From contig NZ_JACIBU010000001.1 of NCBI RefSeq assembly GCF_014195485.1, positions 744,001 through 808,000 of the forward strand: a stretch of DNA of 64,000 bases. Reading direction: 5' to 3'. Source of the stretch: Modestobacter versicolor. GTDB lineage: Bacteria > Actinomycetota > Actinomycetes > Mycobacteriales > Geodermatophilaceae. The translations under genes and the position numbers were made by a program. The number at the start of each line of letters is the position of its first letter. The first letter of the stretch is position 1. Under the pieces are notes generated by a model. The model ran no database searches. It worked only from the letters and a program-made list of their open reading frames with translations, and was not told the DNA's origin. Of the stretch, positions 8,249-16,344 are shown piece by piece.

Positions 8249-9136
8249 ATGGCTGAACTGGCCGCGGTCATCGCGTCCACCCACCACCCCTTCTACTACC
8301 GCGCGAGCACCGCCACCGGGGCGGACCGGCCGCCGTTCGCCGACGAGTGGGTGGCGAAGATCGAGCGGTTCCGGGAGACCCTCACCGCCGCCGAGCCCGA
8401 CGTGCTGGTGATGGTGGGCAGCGACCACTTCCACCAGCTCTGGCTGGACAACATGCCGCAGTTCCTGGTGGGCAAGGCGCCGTTCTTCGACGCCAACTGG
8501 CACAACGAGGAGCGCGAGTTCGGGCTGCCGCGGATGACGCTGCGCGGCGAGGAGGACCTCGCCGCGCACATCCTGCGCGACGGGCTGGACCGCGACTTCG
8601 ACCTGGCGTTCAGCAACGAGCTGCGGATCGACCACAGCATCACCTGCCCGATCATCACGCTGCGGCCCGAGGCCGACCTGCCGATCGTGCCGGTCTACAC
8701 CAACATCTTCGCCCCGCCGATGCCGCAGCCCAAGCGCTTCGTCCAGCTCGGCCGGGCGCTGCGGGAGATGGTGGAGTCGTGGGAGAGCGACAAGCGGGTG
8801 GCCATCATCGGCACCGGCCACCTGTCGCTCGAGCTCGGCGGCCCGCGCCAGTTCGGCGAGCACGGCCCGGACCCGGAGTTCGACCGCAAGGCGGTGGAGT
8901 GGATCGCCAGCGGTGACATCGAGGGCTGCCTGGCCGAGGTGACGCTGGAGAGCCTGCACCACCCGGGCAACGCCACCCACGGGTTCATGGACTTCATGCT
9001 GATGATGGGTGCGGCCGGGGAGGGCCAGAAGGCCGACCACGTCGACACCCTGGACCTGTTCCACACCATGGAGGCCTACTTCACGTGGTACCCGAACGGG
9101 GTGCCGTCCCGGGGCGCTGCGGAGGTGCGGTCGTGA
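8249..9136 (+). CDS. Extradiol ring-cleavage dioxygenase, class III, catalytic (LigB-type) subunit
   Basis: 295 aa with GGAG upstream. Non-heme Fe(II) dioxygenase that opens a catecholic ring. LigB-like blocks include ASTHHPFYYR (residues 9-18, an Fe-ligand His), VMVGSDHFHQLW (second His near 60), the RIDHSITCPI motif and GTGHLSLELGGPR containing the likely base His. The N-terminus is closest to protocatechuate 4,5- and gallate-type enzymes, but the substrate cannot be fixed. The downstream LigA-like gene overlaps by four bases and supplies the small subunit. Confidence 0.88.
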   Translation: MAELAAVIASTHHPFYYRASTATGADRPPFADEWVAKIERFRETLTAAEPDVLVMVGSDHFHQLWLDNMPQFLVGKAPFFDANWHNEEREFGLPRMTLRGEEDLAAHILRDGLDRDFDLAFSNELRIDHSITCPIITLRPEADLPIVPVYTNIFAPPMPQPKRFVQLGRALREMVESWESDKRVAIIGTGHLSLELGGPRQFGEHGPDPEFDRKAVEWIASGDIEGCLAEVTLESLHHPGNATHGFMDFMLMMGAAGEGQKADHVDTLDLFHTMEAYFTWYPNGVPSRGAAEVRS

Positions 9137-9492
9137 GCAAGTACCTGCTGGACAAGTTCCTGTTCACCGTCGACCGCGACCCCGAGCTGACCGAGCGGTA
9201 CCGCGAGGACCCGGCCGGCACGGTCGAGTGGTGGGAGCGGGAGATGGCGGGCACGCTGCTCAACGCCATCGCGGCCGAGAAGACCACCTGGCTCGCCTTC
9301 GACGACGAGGAGCGCCGGGCGCTGCGCGAGCACGACCACGTGGCGCTGTTCCAGATGGGGGCGCACCCGTTCCTGACCCTGACCCTGTTCATCGCCGTGT
9401 TCGAGCGCGACCACGGCCCGCTGGAGTACCAGAAGGCCTACGGGAAGGCGATGGAGCACGTCACCATGCCGTACCCGGACATCACCACCTGA
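9133..9492 (+). CDS. Extradiol dioxygenase small (LigA-type) subunit
   Basis: 119 aa starting at GTG 9133 inside the stop of the LigB-type gene. The helical sequence LLDKFLFTVDRDPELTERYREDP followed by LTDEE-like DDEERRALREHD and LFQMGAHPFL resembles the alpha chain of protocatechuate 4,5-dioxygenase, which caps the active site of the catalytic subunit. It has no catalytic metal ligands of its own. Start chosen because of the GTGA overlap; an upstream in-frame start would lie inside the preceding gene. Confidence 0.85.
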   Translation: MSKYLLDKFLFTVDRDPELTERYREDPAGTVEWWEREMAGTLLNAIAAEKTTWLAFDDEERRALREHDHVALFQMGAHPFLTLTLFIAVFERDHGPLEYQKAYGKAMEHVTMPYPDITT

Positions 9493-9532
9493 CCTGCCCG
9501 AGCCCGCCCGAGCCCCCGACGACGAGGACCTC

Positions 9533-11308
9533 ATGAGCGACGCAGCCACCCCCTCTCCCACCCACGACACCGACGTCCTGGTGGTCGGCTCCGGGCCGGC
9601 CGGTGCGGCCGCGGCGCTGTTCCTCGCCACCTACGGCACCCGGGCCCTGCTGATCACCAAGTACGGCCGGCTCTCCGACACGCCCCGGGCGCACATCACC
9701 AACCAGCGCACGATGGAGGCGCTGCGCGACGTGGGCCTCGAGGAGCGGCTGATGCGCGAGGCGACGCCGTGGGAGTACATGGGCAACACGACGTTCTGCA
9801 CCAGCCTCGCGGGGGAGGAGCTGGGCCGGATCCCGTCCTGGGGCACCGACACGGTGCGGCACGCCGACTACGAGCTGCAGAGCCCGTGCACGATGCTCGA
9901 CGCCCCGCAGACCATCACCGAGCCGGTCATGGTGCAGGCCGCCCAGGAGCGCGGGGCCCGGGTCCGGTTCGACACCGAGTACCTCTCCCACTCCCAGGAC
10001 GACGACGGCGTCACCACCACCGTCCGCGACCGGCTGACCGGCCGGGAGCACACCATCCGCTCCCGGTACCTGATCGGCGCCGACGGGGCGCGCAGCAAGG
10101 TCGCCGCCGACCTGGACCTGCCGTTCGAGGGCCCGGGCGCGGTGGGCGGCGCGATGAGCATCGTGTTCGAGGCCGACCTGTCCCACCTGGTCGCCCACCG
10201 CCCCTCCGTCCTCTACTGGATGCTCCAGCCGGGTGCGGAGAAGGAGGGCGTCGGCCTGGGCGTGCTGCGGATGATCAAGCCCTGGACCGAGTGGATGCTC
10301 ATGTGGGGCTACGAGGTCGCCGCCGGGCCGCCGACCTTCACCGACGAGGTCGTCCGCGAGCTCGCGGTGGCCCTGGTCGGCACCGACGACTTCGAGATGC
10401 GGGTGAAGTCCGCCTCGCCGTGGACGGTCAACCACCACTTCGCCACCACGATCGCCCGCGGCCGGGTGTTCTGCGCCGGCGACGCGGTGCACCGGCACCC
10501 GCCGACGAACGGGCTGGGCTCCAACACCTCGATCCAGGACTCCTACAACCTGGCCTGGAAGCTGGCCCACGTCGTCGCCGGCACCGCGGACCCCTCGCTG
10601 CTGGACAGCTACGACGCCGAGCGGGCGCCGATCGCCCGGCAGGTCGTCGAGCGGGCCAACCAGAGCATCGCCGACACCGGCCGGATCCTGCAGGCGCTGG
10701 ACCTCTCCGACACCACCGACGTCGGCAAGCTCGAGGCCCAGCTCGCGCTGCGCAAGGCGCCCGGGCCGGAGGGGGAGAAGGTGCGGGCCGCGCTGCGCGA
10801 GGCGATCGCCTACAAGGCCCACGAGTTCGACGCCCACGGGGTGGAGCACAACCAGCGGTACGCCTCCTCGGCGGTCGTGCCCGACGGCACCCCGATGCCC
10901 GAGTACCGCCGGGACCCCGAGCTGTACGCCCAGCCGACGACCTGGCCCGGCGCGAAGCTGCCGCACACCTGGGTCACCCGCGGCGGCCACCGGGTCTCCA
11001 CCCTGGACCTGGTCGGCAAGGGGTCGTTCAGCGTGGTCACCGGCATCGGCGGCGAGCCCTGGCTGGAGGCCGCCGCCGAGCTCGCGGCCGAGCGGGGCCT
11101 GACCATCACCCCCGTCTCGATCGGCCCGGGCCGGCCGATCGAGGACCCGTACGGCACCTGGGCCGACCTGCGGGAGATCGGCGACGCCGGCGTGCTGCTG
11201 GTCCGCCCGGACCTCTACGTCGCCGGCCGGCACGCCGGTGCCCCGGCCTCGGCCGACGCCGCCCGGGCCTGGTTGTCCGACGTCCTCGGCGCGGTGCTCG
11301 GCCGCTGA
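9533..11308 (+). CDS. FAD-dependent aromatic hydroxylase (phenol hydroxylase/TfdB-like)
   Basis: 591 aa, the size of 2,4-dichlorophenol 6-monooxygenase. Rossmann FAD motif VVGSGPAGAAAALFLATYG at residues 16-34, the DG motif IGADGARSKV near 185, and the GD motif RVFCAGDAVHRHPPTNGLGSNTSIQD near 315, which binds the FAD ribityl chain. The C-terminal 150 residues form the thioredoxin-like domain of the group. It inserts one oxygen ortho to a phenolic hydroxyl using NAD(P)H, and would make the catechol for the LigAB-type enzyme. Separated from the dioxygenase by 40 bp, same strand. Confidence 0.9.
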   Translation: MSDAATPSPTHDTDVLVVGSGPAGAAAALFLATYGTRALLITKYGRLSDTPRAHITNQRTMEALRDVGLEERLMREATPWEYMGNTTFCTSLAGEELGRIPSWGTDTVRHADYELQSPCTMLDAPQTITEPVMVQAAQERGARVRFDTEYLSHSQDDDGVTTTVRDRLTGREHTIRSRYLIGADGARSKVAADLDLPFEGPGAVGGAMSIVFEADLSHLVAHRPSVLYWMLQPGAEKEGVGLGVLRMIKPWTEWMLMWGYEVAAGPPTFTDEVVRELAVALVGTDDFEMRVKSASPWTVNHHFATTIARGRVFCAGDAVHRHPPTNGLGSNTSIQDSYNLAWKLAHVVAGTADPSLLDSYDAERAPIARQVVERANQSIADTGRILQALDLSDTTDVGKLEAQLALRKAPGPEGEKVRAALREAIAYKAHEFDAHGVEHNQRYASSAVVPDGTPMPEYRRDPELYAQPTTWPGAKLPHTWVTRGGHRVSTLDLVGKGSFSVVTGIGGEPWLEAAAELAAERGLTITPVSIGPGRPIEDPYGTWADLREIGDAGVLLVRPDLYVAGRHAGAPASADAARAWLSDVLGAVLGR

Positions 11309-11322
11309 CCGGGAGGGACGAC

Positions 11323-12558
11323 GTGGCGCTTCCCGAGGAGACGACGTCCGACCCCACCCCCCGGGAGCTGCTGGCCCGGGCCGCCGCGCTGCGGCCGCTG
11401 CTGCGCGCCCAGGCCGAGGACGCCGAACGGCGCGGGCACTACGGCGAGGAGGTGCACCGGGCGCTGGTCGACGCCGACCTCTACCGGGTGCTCACCCCGC
11501 GCCGGTACGGCGGCCTGGAGGTCGACCTGTCCACGTACGCGCGGCTGGTCATCGAGGTCTCCCGCGGCGACCCGTCGACCGGCTGGTGCTACGGCCTGGG
11601 GCACAACCACAACCTGACCACCGCCGCCCACTGGGGGCAGGCGGCGCAGGACGAGGTGTTCGCCGCGCCGGCCGGCTACTACCGGTCCTCGCACAGCATC
11701 GCCGGCGCGAGCACCGCCGTCCGGGTGGACGGCGGGTACCGGGTCAGCGGCCGGTCCCCGTACCAGTCCGGGGTGCCGTACTCGACCCACTCGACGGTGA
11801 ACGCGGTCGTCGAGGGCGAGACCCGGGCGGACGGCGCGCCGCTGCTGATCGCGGCGATCATCCCGCACGAGGAGGTCACCGTGCTCGACGACTGGGGCGG
11901 TGACCGCACGCTGGGGCTGCGGGGGAGCGGGTCGAACACGGTGGTGGTGTCCGACGTCGTCGTCCCCGAGCACCGGGTGTGCCGGTTCGACTGGATCACC
12001 CACGACTACACCGGCCCCTCGATCGGCACCGAGCTGCACGGCAACCCGCTGTACCTCGGCCCGGTCGCCGGCTTCCTGCACATGTCCCTGGCCAGCCCGG
12101 TGGTGGGCGCGGCGCGGGCGGCGCTGGACGAGTACGAGCAGATCATCACCACCCGCAACTCGCCGTTCCCGCCGTTCGCCCCGCGCCGGGAGGACCCGCT
12201 GCACCAGCTGGACCTGGGCACCGCGATGACCATGACCGACGCCGCCGAGGCCGTGCTGGTCCGCTGCGGCGACCTGTACATGGAGCACGCCGAGGCGACC
12301 GTGCGCCACGGGGTGCCGTTCACGCTGGAGACCGACGCCCGGCTCTACGGGATGGCGCAGCGGGCGTCGGAGCTGGCCAGCGAGGCCGTCGGCCTGCTGT
12401 TCCGGTCCGCCGGCTCGTCGGCGGCGATGGCCGGGCACCCGATGCAGCGGTACTACCGGGACGTCGCGATGGTGCGGGGCCACCTGTCCTCGCAGTACGC
12501 CTGGACGGCGATGAAGCTCGCCCAGGTGCACCTCGGGCTGCGGGTGGGCCCGTACTGA
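11323..12558 (+). CDS. Acyl-CoA-dehydrogenase-fold flavin monooxygenase
   Basis: 411 aa from GTG 11323 with GGGAGG at 11311-11316. It has the acyl-CoA dehydrogenase fold (N-terminal helical domain, middle beta domain with SGRSPYQSGV, C-terminal four-helix bundle) but lacks a catalytic Glu in the usual position. It resembles two-component monooxygenases such as HsaA or HpaB-like enzymes and SfnC-type proteins. Expected role: FADH2-dependent hydroxylation of a ring. No flavin reductase lies in this operon; the nearest ones (15629, 35396) belong to sulfur loci. Why the cluster needs a second hydroxylase is not evident. Confidence 0.8.
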   Translation: MALPEETTSDPTPRELLARAAALRPLLRAQAEDAERRGHYGEEVHRALVDADLYRVLTPRRYGGLEVDLSTYARLVIEVSRGDPSTGWCYGLGHNHNLTTAAHWGQAAQDEVFAAPAGYYRSSHSIAGASTAVRVDGGYRVSGRSPYQSGVPYSTHSTVNAVVEGETRADGAPLLIAAIIPHEEVTVLDDWGGDRTLGLRGSGSNTVVVSDVVVPEHRVCRFDWITHDYTGPSIGTELHGNPLYLGPVAGFLHMSLASPVVGAARAALDEYEQIITTRNSPFPPFAPRREDPLHQLDLGTAMTMTDAAEAVLVRCGDLYMEHAEATVRHGVPFTLETDARLYGMAQRASELASEAVGLLFRSAGSSAAMAGHPMQRYYRDVAMVRGHLSSQYAWTAMKLAQVHLGLRVGPY

Positions 12559-12570
12559 GCCGGCCGGGGC

Positions 12571-12900
12571 TCAGGAGCGGGGCTGCACCTCGCCCATCGG
12601 GCCCCAGCCGGCCAGGTCGGGGGAGTCGACGTACATGATCGACGGGGTGGCCGAGACCCAGTCCGGCATCTCCCCGATCGCCTTCTGGAAGTGGTCGGAC
12701 GCGGTGTGCACGGCGCCGGCCCCGGCGTCCCGGAAGCCCTCGACGAGCACCCAGGTGTGCGGCTCCTCCACGCTGCGCGACCACTCGAAGAAGACGTTGC
12801 CGGGCTCGGCCCGGACGGCCTCGGTGAACTCGCGGACCAGCTCCGGCCACCGGTCGTCGAACTCGGGACGGACCGGCCACTTCACGACGATGAGGATCAC
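12571..12900 (-). CDS. ABM-domain (YgiN-like) quinol monooxygenase
   Basis: 109 aa, a single antibiotic-biosynthesis-monooxygenase ferredoxin-like domain. Typical features are the N-terminal MILIVVKWPVRPE strand, EPGNVFFEWSRS, the VLVEGFRD strand, and a HTASDHFQKAI helix. Small cofactor-free members oxidise quinols or cleave hydroxylated aromatics. It converges on the monooxygenase operon, 12 bp from its stop, so it is a separate transcript even if functionally related. Confidence 0.8.
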   Translation of the reverse strand: MILIVVKWPVRPEFDDRWPELVREFTEAVRAEPGNVFFEWSRSVEEPHTWVLVEGFRDAGAGAVHTASDHFQKAIGEMPDWVSATPSIMYVDSPDLAGWGPMGEVQPRS

Positions 12901-13004
12901 CCGGCCAGCCTAGGTCGGGCCCGCGGGGCCGGCAGCAACGGAACTCCGTCGTCTCGTGGGCGTTGACCGGGGCTCCGGTCGTGGGGTTCACTCTCTCGGG
13001 GGAG

Positions 13005-13022
13005 TTCCGATAACTATCGGAA
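13005..13022. promoter_or_regulatory. Perfect palindrome upstream of the xylanase gene
   Basis: TTCCGATA-AC-TATCGGAA, 8-bp arms, 59 bp upstream of the GH10 start. Secreted xylanase genes of actinobacteria often carry a palindromic repressor site of the GAAA-N-TTTC type here. This one has similar placement but a different core, so a LacI-type sugar repressor is only a proposal. Confidence 0.45.
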
Positions 13023-13081
13023 GTTCTCCAGGTCACGCAGCAACGCTGCTACGCGCACCGACCCGAGGGGACACGGGACAC

Positions 13082-15565
13082 ATGGGACGACGACGTCTGG
13101 GAGCCGGAGCAGCGATGCTCGGCATGGTGGCCACCGCGGGGGTGACGGTCGCGCCATCGGCCGCCGCCGCACCCGCCACCGTGCACACGGCGGACTTCGA
13201 GCAGGGCACCGGCGGCTGGTACGGCCGCGGTGGGGCGCAGGTCGCGCCGAGCACCACGACCGCGCGCAGCGGTGCGCAGAGCCTGGCCGTCACCGGCCGC
13301 ACCCAGGCCTGGGAGGGCCCGGGCCTGGACGCGCGCACGCTGCTGCCGGCCGGCACGTACGACGTGGAGGCATGGGTGCGGCTGGCCGACACCGCGCCGG
13401 AGCTGGAGACCGACGTGGTCACGCTCAGCGCCGCGCGCACGCCCACCGGGGGCACGACGGCCTACGACACCGTCGCCTGGCAGGTCGCGGTCTCCGACAG
13501 CACCTGGACCAGGGTCGGCGGCACCTACCAGGTCGGCACCAGCAACAGCGCGCTCGAGCTGTACCTGGAGAGCCCGGACGCCACCCAGGCGTTCTTCGTC
13601 GACGACGTGACGATCACCGGGGAGGCCGCCGGCCCGGCGGAGCCCGGCACCCGGACCGACCTGGCCGCGGACTTCGAGAGCGGCCTGGCCGGCTGGGGTC
13701 CGCGCGGGGCCGCGCAGGTCGCGCTGACCACCGACGACGCGCACGCCGGCGCCACCAGCCTGCGGGCGACCAACCGGCTGGAGGCCTGGCAGGGCCCGAC
13801 GGTCGACGTCACCCAGGGCCTGGCCGTCGGCGAGACCGTGCAGGTGTCGGTCTGGGCCAAGCTCGCGCCGGGCTCCGCGCCCGCCTCGCTCAAGGCCTCG
13901 ATCCAGCGGGACCGCGGGACGAGCACGAACTACGACAACGTCGCCGGCGCCAGCGCGGTCGTCACCGCCGACGCCTGGACCGAGCTGCGGGGCACCTACA
14001 CCCTCGGCGCGGCCATCGACCGGGCCCAGCTCTACGTCGAGGGCGACGCCGGTGTCAGCTTCCTCATCGACGACTTCTCCCTCGCCGGGTTCACCGAGAC
14101 CCCGGTGCAGGACGTGCCCGGCCTCAAGGACGTGCTGGGCGAGGACGGCTTCGAGCACGTGGGCGTCGCGATCGACCAGCGGGAGACCGTCGGCCGCCCG
14201 GCGCAGCTCGTGCAGCGGCACTTCAACGCCTTCACCCCGGAGAACGACGGGAAGCCCGCCGAGGTGCAGCCGGTCGAGGGGCAGTTCACCTTCGGCGACC
14301 TCGACGCGCTGCTGGACTTCGCCGACGCCACCGGCACGCAGGTCTACGGCCACGTGCTGGTCTGGCACTCGCAGACGCCGGACTGGTTCTTCCTGGACGG
14401 TCAGCGGCCGCTGACCAGCAGCCCGGCCGACCAGGCCCTGCTGCGCGCCCGGATGGAGGCGCACATCAAGGCCATCGCCGACCACGTGAACGCCCGGTAC
14501 CCCGACGGCGACAGCCCGATCTGGGCGTGGGACGTCGTCAACGAGGTCATCGCCGACGGTGACAACGCCAACCCGCACGACATGCGCGACAGCCGCTGGT
14601 TCCAGGTGCTCGGCGAGACCTTCGTGGACACCGCCTTCCGGCTGGCCGACCGCTACTTCCCGCAGCAGGCGCTGTTCATCAACGACTACAACACCGAGAT
14701 GCCGACCAAGCGGGCCGACTACCTGGAGCTCGTCTCCAGCCTGATCGCCCGTGGCGTGCCGATCGACGGGGTGGGCCACCAGGCGCACGTCGACTTCGCC
14801 CGGCCCGTGCAGTGGCTCGACGACTCGCTGACCGCGGTGGAGAAGCTCTCCGCCCGGACCGGCCGGCCGCTGCTGCAGGCGATCACCGAGCTGGACGTCA
14901 GCGACTCCAAGGAGAACAACGGCGCCGACGTCAGCAACGGCACGGTGCCGCAGCACTCCCCGGCGATGGCCGACCAGGACCAGGCCGAGACCGAGCTCGG
15001 GTACTACTACCGGGACCTGTTCGACGTGCTGCGCAAGCACTCGGGGTCGATCGAGTCGGTGACCTTCTGGGGCATCAGCAACGGCCGCAGCTGGCTGCGC
15101 ACCTGGCCGGCGGCCCGGCCGTGGGAGTCGCCGCTGCCCTTCGACGACGACCTGCAGGTCATGCCCGCCTACTGGGGCATCGTCGACCCGGCACAGCTCG
15201 CAGCGCGCCCGGCCGACGTCCTGCCGCCGCGCATCGCCGGGCACGACGCCGTGCCCGCCACCGCGAACCGCACCGGCACGGCGCGGGTGACCTACACCGC
15301 TCCCGAGGCCGGGGACACCCGGGACCGCTCGGTGAAGGTCGACTGCACTCCCAGGTCGGGCTCGCAGTTCACCGTGGGCACCACCCAGGTGACCTGCACC
15401 GCGCGGGACAAGGCCGGCAACGTGGCCACCCCGGCGACCTTCGACGTGGTGGTCACCGCTGCCCCGGCGCAGCCGCCGGCCGCGGAGCACCCGGTCGTCA
15501 CCGCGGTCAAGCGGCTGATCAGCGGCATCCTGGACGCCGTCCTCCGGCTGGTGGGCCGGCGCTGA
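13082..15565 (+). CDS. Secreted endo-1,4-beta-xylanase, GH10, with two CBMs and a HYR-like domain
   Basis: 827 aa. A Sec signal peptide occupies residues 1 to about 29 (basic MGRRR, hydrophobic core, AAAAP cleavage region). Two tandem carbohydrate-binding modules of the CBM4/9/22 type follow (about 33-180 and 193-340, each opening with ADFE.G..GW). The GH10 barrel spans about 347-700, with acid/base E488 in WDVVNE and nucleophile E603 in ITELDVS. The C-terminus is a HYR-like beta domain (VDCTPRSGSQFTVGTTQVTC.A.D..GN). It hydrolyses xylan outside the cell. Start chosen at ATG 13082 because the signal peptide begins there. No sortase signal; the end is an amphipathic helix. Confidence 0.93.
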   Translation: MGRRRLGAGAAMLGMVATAGVTVAPSAAAAPATVHTADFEQGTGGWYGRGGAQVAPSTTTARSGAQSLAVTGRTQAWEGPGLDARTLLPAGTYDVEAWVRLADTAPELETDVVTLSAARTPTGGTTAYDTVAWQVAVSDSTWTRVGGTYQVGTSNSALELYLESPDATQAFFVDDVTITGEAAGPAEPGTRTDLAADFESGLAGWGPRGAAQVALTTDDAHAGATSLRATNRLEAWQGPTVDVTQGLAVGETVQVSVWAKLAPGSAPASLKASIQRDRGTSTNYDNVAGASAVVTADAWTELRGTYTLGAAIDRAQLYVEGDAGVSFLIDDFSLAGFTETPVQDVPGLKDVLGEDGFEHVGVAIDQRETVGRPAQLVQRHFNAFTPENDGKPAEVQPVEGQFTFGDLDALLDFADATGTQVYGHVLVWHSQTPDWFFLDGQRPLTSSPADQALLRARMEAHIKAIADHVNARYPDGDSPIWAWDVVNEVIADGDNANPHDMRDSRWFQVLGETFVDTAFRLADRYFPQQALFINDYNTEMPTKRADYLELVSSLIARGVPIDGVGHQAHVDFARPVQWLDDSLTAVEKLSARTGRPLLQAITELDVSDSKENNGADVSNGTVPQHSPAMADQDQAETELGYYYRDLFDVLRKHSGSIESVTFWGISNGRSWLRTWPAARPWESPLPFDDDLQVMPAYWGIVDPAQLAARPADVLPPRIAGHDAVPATANRTGTARVTYTAPEAGDTRDRSVKVDCTPRSGSQFTVGTTQVTCTARDKAGNVATPATFDVVVTAAPAQPPAAEHPVVTAVKRLISGILDAVLRLVGRR

Positions 15566-15579
15566 CCGGCTGACCGACC

Positions 15580-15617
15580 CGGTGCCCCCGTCCGCCTCCC
15601 GGTGGGCGGGGGCACCG
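15580..15617. terminator. Hairpin terminator between convergent genes
   Basis: CGGTGCCCCCG (15580-15590) pairs perfectly with CGGGGGCACCG (15607-15617), an 11-bp stem between the stops of the xylanase and the FMN reductase. Confidence 0.7.
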
Positions 15618-15628
15618 TGCCGTCCGGG

Positions 15629-16129
15629 TCAGCCGGCGCGGTGCCCGCGGGCGGCGGCGACCTGCGGACCGGCGGCGACCAGCCAGTCGTCCAGCGCGCC
15701 GGGGGAGTCCCAGGCCTTGTCCAGCAGGTAGAGCCCCCGGGTCGGGGTGGTCGCGCCGAGCTCGACCAGCACCGGCTTGAGCAGCAGGTCCGGCGCCAGG
15801 GCGTGCCCCGGGCCGGCGCCCAGCATGAGCGGGACCGCGACCACGCCGGCCAGGTCGCCGGTGCCCACCTGGTCCAGGAAGAGCTTGAGCAGGCCGGTGT
15901 AGGTGGCCTTGTAGGTGGGGCTGGCGACGACGGCGACCTCCGCCTCGCGCAGCGCGGTGACCGCCTCGGCGACCGCCGGGTCGCCCCACCCGAGCAGGCC
16001 CGCGCCCAGGTCGATGACGTCGACGACGAGGTCCGGCGGGGCGCCGGTCAGCCGCTCGACCACGAGCTCGGCGGCGGAGCGGGTGCGGGAGCGGGGCTTG
16101 GGGTTGCCGACCACGGCGATCGTGCTCAC
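15629..16129 (-). CDS. NAD(P)H-dependent FMN reductase (SsuE/MsuE-like)
   Basis: 166 aa flavodoxin-fold reductase. STIAVVGNPKPRSRT at the N-terminus binds the FMN phosphate, and VVASPTYKATYTGLLKLFLDQV is the conserved central block of NADPH-dependent FMN reductases of sulfonate monooxygenase systems. It supplies reduced FMN to partner monooxygenases. Start at GTG 16129, which overlaps the stop of a six-codon frame (MVRFAS, from ATG 16146). The gene is divergent from the SAM-IV-controlled gene and shares its promoter region, which supports a sulfur-starvation role; LLM-type partners lie at 32846-35399. Confidence 0.87.
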   Translation of the reverse strand: MSTIAVVGNPKPRSRTRSAAELVVERLTGAPPDLVVDVIDLGAGLLGWGDPAVAEAVTALREAEVAVVASPTYKATYTGLLKLFLDQVGTGDLAGVVAVPLMLGAGPGHALAPDLLLKPVLVELGATTPTRGLYLLDKAWDSPGALDDWLVAAGPQVAAARGHRAG

Positions 16130-16141
16130 GACGCAAATCTC

Positions 16142-16187
16142 ACCATGTCGATCGTATTTGACGGGATGCGGGTCGGTCTGCCACTCT
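16142..16187 (+). promoter_or_regulatory. Promoter of the first SAM-IV transcript, with shared 22-bp element
   Basis: TTGACG at 16158-16163, 18 bp, then CACTCT at 16182-16187; the riboswitch begins 8 nt later. The block 16142-16163 (ACCATGTCGATCGTATTTGACG) recurs with one mismatch at the second SAM-IV locus. On the opposite strand the block contains TACGAT, a -10-like box pointing at the FMN reductase. Confidence 0.6.
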
Positions 16188-16194
16188 CGGCTCA

Positions 16195-16308
16195 GGTCAC
16201 GAGTGCCAGCGCGAAGCCCCGGCTCGCTGGCCGGCAACCCTCCTCCGCGAGCGGGTGCCCCGGGTGACGACCTGGCGGTCGCAGTTCCGCGACCGCAAAG
16301 CGCGGACC
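16195..16308 (+). promoter_or_regulatory. SAM-IV riboswitch
   Basis: The run from GGTCACGAGTGCCAGCG through GAAGCCCCGGCTCGCTGGC, CGGCAACCCTCC, GGGTGCCCCGGGTGA to GACC matches the SAM-IV core, with GGTC/GACC closing P1. It continues, as in SAM-IV and unlike SAM-I, with a P4 hairpin (16275-16296, GCGGTCGC/GCGACCGC) and the conserved AAAGCGCGGACC segment. It senses S-adenosylmethionine and should switch off the downstream desulfurase-like gene when SAM is plentiful. Confidence 0.92.
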
Positions 16309-16322
16309 CGTGCCCCGGGTCC
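16304..16322 (+). promoter_or_regulatory. Likely expression-platform hairpin of the riboswitch
   Basis: GGACCCG-TGCCC-CGGGTCC, a 7-bp stem whose 5' arm is the 3' end of the aptamer. Folding is therefore mutually exclusive with aptamer pairing. It lies just ahead of the AGGAG ribosome binding site (16333-16337), with no U tract, so control of translation is more likely than termination. Confidence 0.5.
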
Positions 16323-16344
16323 CCGGCCCGTCAGGAGCACCACC

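Noticed and set aside
16255..16344. N-terminal extension of the desulfurase-like protein
   Set aside because: This stretch is the SAM-IV aptamer and its platform; the ribosome binding site and protein start are at 16333-16345.
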